Below, in pieces: positions 56,101 to 64,000 of a stretch of 64,000 bases of DNA. The DNA comes from Phoronis australis. Lineage: Eukaryota > Phoronida > Phoronidae. The notes under the pieces are model-generated. The model worked only from the letters and a program-made list of their open reading frames with translations. It was not told where the DNA came from and searched no databases. The stretch's first letter is position 1. The number at the start of each line of letters is the position of its first letter. Both the position numbers and the translations under genes were made by a program. The stretch covers positions 807,005-871,004 of the forward strand of contig NMRA01000140.1 of the NCBI GenBank assembly GCA_002633005.1, read 5' to 3'.

Positions 56101-58085
56101 CATTAAAAAATGCAAAGTTACTCCCACACTCTCTTTTTCAACAAAGAAACGTCAGTCAACAACGCCACGTTCGTGACACACGGTCGCGCTTAGCGGGGAT
56201 TTCTGATAAATCCCCCATCAGTGCATTGTACCCCTAGGCGCTTTTCAGAAAAAAAATAGCGTCCGTGGGCACTTTTTCGTTAACAAAAAATGAATTGAAA
56301 AAATCTTTGTTCCAGAAATAGTTCTTGGGGCGCTTTTACGGGAACAAAAGGCGCACGTGCCCTTGGTTCTCACTTTCACTCCCCAAATTATGCCCAACTT
56401 TAACCGAACTTTGAAGATGTATTTGCGTGCTGCTAACTATGCTAATGTATAGCAGGAAAAAACGACAATGTTGTATGAACGTCATCTACGCTAAACAAAT
56501 TGTAGTTGTATTCAAAGACAACTTGTAAATGTGAAAACAAAAATTATGGAAATAGCTGACTTTTGTATTAATAACGTATCTTGGGAGCTCACGTAACTGC
56601 ATCGTGCAGTGCAATTCCCCCAATAACACGTCATGATACTTACTGGAGACGGTCGAGTGATTTACGGCAGATCATTTTCTACACAAAACTCGTTCTCAAT
56701 ATTTGACAATTTTCAACCTATTTCATATCCACGTAGTCGCTATATGTTGTGTTTCTAAATTGATCAAGCAATCACAGAGATAGGGAATTAGCGTGCAAGT
56801 TCTACTTTAAGAGACAGTGTGTTGTCTATTCAAGTCAGAAGATATGTTAGTTCTCCCGATACTTAACCAGGTTTTGCTGCCTACGGTAGAAGCTTTTTAC
56901 ATTACTCTTGCACTCCCTAAAATGTCATTGTCTGTGCGTCTCTTTTGGCATACTTGTCTAATAATGTGTATTTCATAAAGAGAAACCACTAAAAGTCAAA
57001 ATCTTGTCATAAACGCATTAGTCGCGTAACCTTTTCAGATACAAAAAGCGATTCTTTCTCGTGACCTTTCGTTAAAACAAAGGTAGCAAAATTTCTAGTG
57101 GTACCTTCCCCTGGCTTGCCCCCAAGCGGCTGAACCTGCACACCTATGAACGTATTAAATTACCGACGATGTGGGGGGATATCGAAAGCGGCGATAGGAA
57201 GGAATTTGATAATAAAATTTAGATTCTTACGCACCTGTTAAGGTACTCATGACTCGAGCGGCAGGGCTAGCCAGACGAGATCAATGTTATGTTACTCAAG
57301 CCTCATTTTGGCATTAGAATGTCAACCAGGGGTTGCAGCTTTTAAAAATTGGTCATTAGGCGCAGGTAACTAAGTGCGTGGATAATTTTTACTCTAATAA
57401 TACTTCACTGCGAAGATGACAACTGGCCAGAAAATCATGTTAATATTTTGCATTTGTGTTTAAGCATTTCTGAGTAAGCATGTGGTATATCGAAGCCAGA
57501 GAGTGTAAGGACTTCCGTCGGTCACGGGACCAAGGCAAGGGTCAAAAAGAGACAGATTTTGATGAAGAGTTGCACCACACGCACTTAAACAAGAGCAGCC
57601 CAATACTCTAAATGAAGCAATGACTCGTCTAAAAGTCGCCATCTGTTGTCACGTTCATGTAAATACATTTGTGAAATGTCACAAAGATCCTGCAGGACGA
57701 ACAAGCTGCGGATGCAAAAAAACAAGCTGCCACGAGAGTACCCCACAATAGTCAAACTATCCAAACACCGTGAACCATGCTCTTCCCAGTAGGAACACAT
57801 TCACCAATTCACAAAGATTCTTAGATTCTTTGGCCGATAGAGAATTTGGACGCCGAAAACGGACTCAAACATAAAAGCAGCCAATGGGAGGCGCACACTA
57901 AGTTAAATCCATCTGAAAACGAAAACGTGTCATCACATTATTAATAAAAACGGGTAGCAGCATCATTGTTGAACACAAAATCATATATATTGGATGATAC
58001 GAGTTCGTGTAAGGTAGACCATGAAGTTAGACCGTGGCATTTCCAACAATTTATCCCCATTTAGAATCCCATCAAGGGCTTGCTG
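53173..58085. other. No gene recognised in 4.9 kb
   Basis: Short ORFs (for example 54945-55160 and 55721-56041, minus) show no domain I recognise and no convincing splice pair. No RNA gene or clear element was seen. Confidence 0.4.
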
Positions 58086-58874
58086 CTAACCATTTCTGAA
58101 AGAACAACTGAGATTCCATCGAGTAAAATAGTGCGTGACATGCTGAGGCTGAGTCCAATGCTTAAACTTCAGACTCGCGTACTTTGTTAAAAAGTTGCCT
58201 GTAAAACTAGGATGGCAGTGTTCACGTAAAACGTTCATGGCGCCGGTGGTTACCCTCACAGGAACTTTATGTGCAACCCTTCCGGTTATTTTGATTTTCC
58301 TGGAGTCCTTCCACAAGTCAAAATCACTTTGCAGAACAGAAATGGCTGCAAGAACTACTTTTTTATCAGACAAACTGTCCCTTTTAACCGAATCAGGGAA
58401 CACGAGGGTGATTTCTCACAGTGTTCCCGGAATGCCTGTTGAGACGACAACATGGCCCTGGCATTACCACGGTCTTCAATAATACTGTTTTTGGTTCTAC
58501 ATTCAGCTTCATTCCCTTATTTCGATTGGTGGATATGACAGTGCAGCTAGCACAGGTCATCCCTATTTTGATAGCGTGTTTAATTTTCCACAAGACAGCA
58601 CCATTGTAGCTGCTTGTCTTTCCTAAACCTGACATATACATTTGCAACTGCAAGGTAATATTTCACCACTATTCAATGCTTTCAATATGCAGACTGAGTT
58701 CCACTCATTGTTGATGTTCTGAGATGGTCTTACATTACACTTGATAATCACTGCGTCCTTGTTCAAATTATAGTGTAAAATCTTATCATCGCAGCCACTC
58801 TGGAAGTACTTGAATGATTCCAAACTTTTAAAGTTTTCCATTGACTGTCCATCAACTGCTTTCGCTTCTATCAA
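58086..58874 (-). pseudogene. Decayed SWIM zinc finger plus YqaJ-type nuclease gene
   Basis: Three minus-strand frames follow each other. The first (58874-58623) has ESFKYFQSG, IIKCNVRPSQNINNEWNSV and GEILPCSCKC, the usual lead into a SWIM finger (CxC). The second (58653-58393) continues MSGLGKTSSYNGAVLWKIKH, where the family has GLGxxCSHxAAxLFKIE, so the Cys and His ligands are lost. The frames part by two bases inside GTATATGTC, a likely dinucleotide slippage. The third (58403-58086) has DLWKDSRKIKITGRVAHKVP, like the WxxxRKGRITASxAHxV entry of YqaJ/lambda-exonuclease domains. SWIM-YqaJ genes of this kind are multicopy and element-like in marine invertebrates. The nuclease catalytic core was not found, so the copy is dead and 3'-incomplete. 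Confidence 0.65.
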
Positions 58875-59052
58875 TTAGTTGTAAATGTCACCATGCCTAA
58901 TATTGGGCCACTCACTCTTTCCATGATGAAATGCACTTTTAATTTAAAAATTCCATTGCTGTAGTTATATGGAAAATTCAAAGTGGTTCGAGATTTCACT
59001 CTAATTGATGTACTGGCAGCGGCAATGAGAACATGAACTAAATAGCAAACAG

Positions 59053-59121
59053 CATGGGCGGCGTACCCTAGAGGGTTGAGGGGCTGTAGCCCCCCACTTT
59101 TTTCAATGCTGCGCCGCCCAT
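59053..59121. repeat. Short inverted repeat ATGGGCGGCG
   Basis: ATGGGCGGCG (59053-59062) and its complement CGCCGCCCAT (59112-59121) enclose about 49 bases that contain AGGGGCTGTAGCCCCCC, itself a hairpin. Possibly a small foldback element. Confidence 0.5.
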
Positions 59122-59794
59122 GAACAGTAGACGAATCGGGATGCCTGCCAAATAATAACCTGACCAAAACAGGGAGTCCCTTGAACTGAACCAACATGAC
59201 TTCGGAGTTAGACAATAGGGGTTGTTGTCAAGGATGGGGGGATTATTCTTCACTGGTATGTTAAACACAAAGCAATGCAGTAAGGTTACTGACCTCTATA
59301 GAAGACAAGGAAGCAAAACTTTTTAAACAAATGTGACGAAGAGATGTACATTGGACGGAGTTCCAAATAGTTACTTTCATCAGGGAAAAGGACTTTTGGT
59401 TTTATTAGTGAAACTGCTTAATATAGGTATCATCAGGAGTCATAACAGGATGTTGTGCAACTGTAGAAACGTCAAGAAGAAAATAAATCAAAATAGTATG
59501 ACCAGGACTGGAGTAGCTACATTTGAAATAATTAAAACGTAAGTTAGAATTAAACAAACAACAAATTCATGCCACGACACATATTTAATATGACACAGAC
59601 TTTATATAATCCAGAAATGCGACATTGAAATGCTCACTGACATGCTGAAAAGCCGTTTTAGCTTTGTTTCTAACATTAGTCCAATGGCTGACTTCCGTTA
59701 TGCGAACCATGTCGCTATTTTGTAAACTATAATGCGAAGACACCCGATCTCTGCCTATAAATACACTCACCAAATTTAACAAACATCCCGCGGA

Positions 59795-60335
59795 GGTTTT
59801 ATGGGCCAAAAACCGCCCTAGAAGGAGACACAGTAGTTGGAGCCGTCCGAAATTCATCGTCAGACGTCCTCTTCCCAGTAGGAACACGTATGTCAATTTT
59901 CATATTCATCCTTTTAGTGGTTTGGCCTTTAGCGGAGTGGACGGCAGTAAACAGACTCGAAAACAGTAAAATGGTAAAAAAAACCTCTAGGTGGAGCAAA
60001 ATACGCCGAATCCCCTCGAACATGTGGAGGTGGCATTATCTTCCTCACAAATACCTTTTTGCCAACTTTCATGAAAATTCGATATGGAACTCCAAAGATA
60101 CAGAGGCAAACGTTTTAACGATTAAAAAACTAAAATTCCCAATAGAGGGCATACCAATAGTCGGATCCGTCCGAAAATTTGTTCATGCCGTTCCACCCAT
60201 AAAGGAAACATATGCGCAAATTTCCATGAACATGCATCAGGGGGTTTGGGAGATACAGCAGCGGACGCCAGACGGACGCCGGACGGACAGACGGACGGAC
60301 GGACGGACAGAGATGACAGCATAATGCGACCACAC
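59795..60335 (+). repeat. Dispersed repeat, GTCCTCTTC family, copy 2, with GACG tail
   Basis: First part matches 28717-28960. A second related unit follows (ATACCAATAGTCGGATCCGTCCGAAAA, split by indels), and the element ends in a GGAC/GACA tetranucleotide run at 60275-60310. The tandem-like internal structure plus microsatellite 3' end suggests a retroposon. The overlapping ORFs read through the repeat and are not genes. Confidence 0.6.
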
Positions 60336-60890
60336 ATGAATATTTGGGCGCTTAAAAATAGTTTGTATTTCTTACTGTAACCAATGAGCTATCATTGTTG
60401 TAAGTCTTGAAACACTGTTTTAGTATCAAGGAACTTTTCACGGGATGGTTTTAGCTATTTCTGCAAGATTGTGAGAAGATTCGCGAGCAGTTGGCGAAAG
60501 TCGGGAATTCCAAAATGGTCACCATATTCTGAATTAACCCCTTCAAGTAGGTCACAAATTTGTTAAGTGGGCCAAATTTCAGCTTTTGATCGGTTGCAAC
60601 GGAAAGGTAGAAAGTGAAGTACCCGAATGGAGCAAGGCACATAGCCTATATACAAACAAGTTTCAGTTAAAAAGACAAAATCTGCAATAAATCGGCCGTC
60701 AAAGAAACACGTTTTTGGTTAACAGCACTTGCCGCAAGAGGGCGGGCTTAATGAGTAGTGCCTACACTTTTGTCGGCCTGCTGGCCAACTTCATGGCGTG
60801 TCGAAATGCCCACTTTGAATCATGCTACAACAACGCGCCTCTTACTTGGTGCTATATGTTGTGCTAACTCCGCGAAAATAGCCTTGCGTG

Positions 60891-61000
60891 TGTATGTGTG
60901 TGGGCGTGCGTGCATGCGTGCATGCATGCGTGCGTGCGTGCATGCGTGCATGCATGCGTGCGTGCGTGCGTGCGTGCGTGCATGCGTGCGTGCGTGCGTC
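60891..61000. repeat. TGCG/TGCA microsatellite
   Basis: About 110 bases of GTGCGTGCATGCGTGC-type alternating purine-pyrimidine tetranucleotides. ORFs with Cys-Met-Arg-Ala or His-Ala-Arg-Thr repeats on both strands are translations of it. Confidence 0.95.
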
Positions 61001-62204
61001 ATTGTATTTTGGCTTTCTTAAGCTGCCTGTGCAGCTGATGATGGTTCCGATTAAAGTTCAGGGGAACGAACACAAAATTGTTCTCAATGTCTGTGACACT
61101 CAGCCCTCGGCGACTGTCCAAACAGCAACAGAAAACGCTGTCTGGCATTTTGGGTGTTACATCTCCCAATCGACAAAAAACACTGTTGGTACGTCTTTGA
61201 ATGTTGCAGCAAGCAAACTTGAGGGATCCATAGTCTAAAAGCTCCGTTTTCATAAGGTAGAAATCTTCTCAATCACTGAAATTATTTTCCTAATAACTTA
61301 ACTACCGGTAGTCATTTATATAACCTCTCTGGTTCATATCCGTTTTTATGTTATTTTTCGCATTTTGGTAACACTCTTGGTTTTCAGAATTAAAAAAATA
61401 TTTTCAAACCAGACAGGTATGTGAAATGATAATTACTTATGCAATAAATTATTCGTCTTTTGCTTTTTGTATAATCACCAAGAATTGACAAAGGGCTTTC
61501 TAACGACATGGCTCTTATGCAATTCAGTTGATAACCGGCGGAGGTTCAAAGGGTTTTAATGACATAAAATTCAATTGCGGGTGCACACACCGGTACAAAC
61601 AAGTGCAGGCAACTCTGACGCATGCGCAGCGTGTCCTCAGCGGCCACGAAATCGGAGTTGGCATTCCAGGGCCAGAGTTCTATGTTGCGGTCCATTAAAT
61701 GGATGCAGCAGCTTTCTACAACTGTCATGAACATTTCGACCTGTAATTCAAAAAAACATTACCAATCCCCGTCCATAGCAAACACATAGACAAATCTATC
61801 CGAGCGATCCTTTTGTTAAAAATTACATATTTATACTCGAATCATGCAGCATGATTGCTTAAATTTAAGTCGCCTGAGTCAGAGTCGAGTTCAAGTTCAG
61901 ATACCAGATCATGGACCTAGAACTCGCTTCGAGATGTGAAAATTTTTACCTTTAGCAGAGATCCTTAAACATTCGCTTTTCAAACCTTCAAACGTCTGCG
62001 CTACGTGGGAAACGATAATATAGACTTACTTTGTTTTGGTCTGCATGTTATCCGATGTCTCGTGTTTAAAATCTCTTCCTGATAAGTGTACTATAAAAAG
62101 GCGCACACTAGAAAATCCACTTTGAGAATTCCTTGATGTGCATATCGCCATGGACACATTTTTAAGTACGTCCACAACATTTTATCCAGTTATTTCAAGT
62201 TTGC
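61001..62204. other. No gene recognised
   Basis: Contains the complement-strand copy (61605-61690) of the short repeat at 28225-28290 and a CTCGAG-like remnant near 61880. No gene was seen. Confidence 0.4.
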
Positions 62205-62350
62205 ATATATATAGATTATTACATGGCGAAGTCGTTATCCCACGTTATCTAGAGCCCGAGTGGATTTTGGTGAATTATCGCCCGAGGGGCGTTAGCCCCG
62301 AGGGTGATAATTTTCCAAAATCCACGAGAACATGTAATAATCTATTTATA
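62205..62350. mobile_element. Foldback (hairpin) element
   Basis: The ends TATATAGATTATTACATG and CATGTAATAATCTATTTATA pair. Inside, GTGGATTTTGGTGAATTATC pairs with GATAATTTTCCAAAATCCAC, and CCCGAGGGGC faces GCCCCGAGGG around a GTTA loop. The whole ~146 bp can form one long hairpin. This is the form of a foldback MITE. No second copy was seen in the window. Confidence 0.8.
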
Positions 62351-63255
62351 CCACATACTAAACGAGAAACATTGCAATGAATCGATTTACCTTTTCTGAC
62401 TAAAACTAGACAGACTTCGACAGAACTATGCCAGTCTCGCTCAAACTTGGATAAAAATCTTGCCAGAATTATTCGGTATTTCCTTTGAGCTTTTGTAGCA
62501 ATAAAATAGCGTGTTTCAGAAGTTTGTCTTAATTAGATGTGTGTTTACTGCACCTAGCTGCAAATTGTTTCATTTAATCAAAACAATAGATTTGTTTAAA
62601 TTTTAGTCAATATGGATCATAGAGAAAAACACCTGCCAAGAGTTCACTGGATTTAGCCAGTCAGAGTTGAAATGGTTTCTAGTCGAAAAGCAATGAATAC
62701 GTATAGTCATGCTTTTTTGCACTGAAGCATTTCGATATTGTCCAGTTTATAATGAAAACTATTGTGTGGACGAGTGAACCAGAATGGTGATTACAGCTGA
62801 AACATACAATGAACAGAATTCACCATTCAGATTTAAGGACTTTCAAGGATGTTCAAACCCCATTTCAAGTACTAGTTTCAAAAACTTATTTAAACAAATT
62901 ATGCTGAAATTTGTCTATTATCTTCAGTAAAACAACAAGCAGACAAAAATACACAATATCATTACAGACGACCCAAATTTCTCCAGTTTTATACAAGTTA
63001 AGACTGCTTCTCAATTTTTTGTTGAAGGTTATCTTGCTTTTTACAGATACATTTTTATGGTGATTGGTGAATAACCGTGGAAACTGATGCAACATAAGAT
63101 TCTTTAAACACATTGAAAACAGTGAATTGACAAGATTTTGCATTACTATTGAAGTAATTTTCAAAGACAACATCAAATGAAAGACTTTCAGAGACAGGAG
63201 TCCAAATTCAAAGACATTTCTAGTACTAAGTGGAAACACTCCACACATTTCTTAC
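62351..63255. other. 3' flank or intron of the DDX19-type gene
   Basis: Follows the donor of the last recognised DDX19 exon on the minus strand. The terminal exon expected to encode the short acidic C-terminus (family IERLDxDDxDEIEKI) was not recognised here. It may be diverged or lie further down. Confidence 0.4.
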
Positions 63256-64000
63256 CAAAGTGTTTTTCGATTTCTTGTAATATCTGGATGCTGCGATGGC
63301 CGTCTACGAAGTTAATAGCTATGCCAGTCTTTCCAAATCTGCCCGTCCGTCCGATTCGATGCAGGTACGTCTCACAGTCTGCCCGACCTTGCATATCTAC
63401 AGGAAGGTCAAAGTTCACCACCAATGTGACCTGTTCGATGTCCAGACCTGGAAAGAAAAACAAGAACAGCTCAAGAAAGGTCACAGTTTACCACCAATGG
63501 TACCTTGCATAAACAGCTGTGTGCAACAGTTTGTTGGGTTCCCCTGGGTCCATTTTGACAATGCTGCTCTAAACGATACAATTTCAGTGACTCAGTAATC
63601 AAAAACATATGCTAGAGAATCTAATGCTGTAGTATACTAACAAAAGATTCTGTCTTGTTGAATTTGCTCTTGTGGACCTTCAAAAACTTTCCTGTTCCTT
63701 GAAAACTTCATTATTAAAGTGATTGACAGTGAAAGATTTCAGGCACCCATACGAATCCAGTTCAACATCTGACTACAAGCCGAAACTCCATCTAAGTCAG
63801 GAAGTTCCTAAATCTTTCTATAGTTTGACTTTACATAAATCACAATGTTGGGAACTTGGCTCATCATCACTCGTCTACCACTCATTTTGTGTGCCATCTT
63901 CCTGCACTATTCCTACCTCTAGCTGAGACGTTAGTAGTGATGAGCACTTTCTCTTTGCCTACTCTAAACCTGTTGATGACCGCTGCCCGCTGTTCTACAT
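63256..64000 (-). CDS. DDX19/Dbp5-type DEAD-box RNA helicase, partial
   Basis: ATP-dependent RNA helicase that remodels mRNPs at the cytoplasmic face of the nuclear pore (known for DDX19/Dbp5). Two exons are visible. 64000-63917 (cut by the window end) encodes [20 protein letters not shown] then TTNVSAR, motif V region. 63447-63256 encodes [17 protein letters not shown], then the motif [13 protein letters not shown], then [17 protein letters not shown]. The donor AGAG|GTAGG, acceptor TTTCTTTCCAG and donor CTTTG|GTAAG are good; the phase 1 junction rebuilds the Gly of ARGLD. This is the second RecA domain and fits DDX19/DDX25 better than other DEAD-box families ([23 protein letters not shown]). 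The N-terminal two thirds lie outside the window; the last exon is unidentified. Confidence 0.93.

Noticed and set aside
60758-61238. Cys/Arg/Ala- and His/Ala/Arg-repeat ORFs on both strands
   Set aside because: Direct translations of the TGCG/TGCA microsatellite.
62886-63248. 120-codon minus ORF just after the DDX19 donor as the last DDX19 exon
   Set aside because: Its sequence is Leu/Phe/Asn-rich intron-like and lacks the acidic DDX19 C-terminus.

Overview
This window is animal nuclear DNA. It has spliced genes with GT/AG introns, TATA-box and AATAAA signals, long AT-rich non-coding stretches and many kinds of transposable-element relic. The gene set (an ependymin-related secreted protein, two proneural-type bHLH factors, a colipase/prokineticin-like cysteine-rich secreted protein, a DDX19 helicase) together with Penelope-like, LINE, Ty3/Gypsy LTR and SWIM-YqaJ relics fits a marine invertebrate bilaterian. 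I cannot name the phylum from the sequence alone. Two single N bases (23502 and 52424) sit in C-runs and look like assembly uncertainty.

Layout. 1-3.2 kb: no gene; one dispersed repeat and a CRE-like cluster. 3.2-5.5 kb (minus): a complete five-coding-exon ependymin-related gene with a TATA box and a non-coding first exon. 5.5-10.2 kb: no gene; a solo LTR at 7.6-8.3 kb. 10.2-17.7 kb (plus): a six-exon gene for a 258-residue secreted protein with two ten-cysteine domains joined by an Arg/Gly-rich linker. 18.0-18.6 kb (plus): bHLH gene 1, whose 3' exon is uncertain (candidate at 25.1 kb). 20.1-22.6 kb: a decayed Penelope-like 3' end (plus) beside a 5'-truncated LINE with an open RT frame (minus). 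22.6-34.5 kb: no firm gene, but a palindromic TTATTACTGGAATAA array, MITEs, dispersed repeats and a tRNA-derived SINE. 34.5-36.1 kb (minus): bHLH gene 2, two exons, transcribed towards gene 1. 40.3-43.3 kb: two ~1.2 kb direct repeats around a ~0.5 kb repeat that also occurs at 25.2 kb. 43-58 kb: no gene; a perfect 55-bp palindrome at 50.8 kb. 58.1-58.9 kb (minus): a frameshifted SWIM-YqaJ relic. 59.8-62.4 kb: repeats, microsatellites and a foldback element. 63.2 kb to the end (minus): two exons of a DDX19-type DEAD-box helicase that continues beyond the window.

The observations I rate highest are three. One is the two-domain cysteine-rich gene, whose exon phases show an internal three-exon duplication and whose linker exon encodes an RG-rich segment. 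The second is the convergent pair of bHLH paralogs. The third is the duplicated block about 4-7 kb upstream of bHLH gene 2, which keeps paired CACCTG E-boxes and a 51-bp identical core although its flanks have diverged. All calls were made by eye from translations and splice signals; no database search was run.
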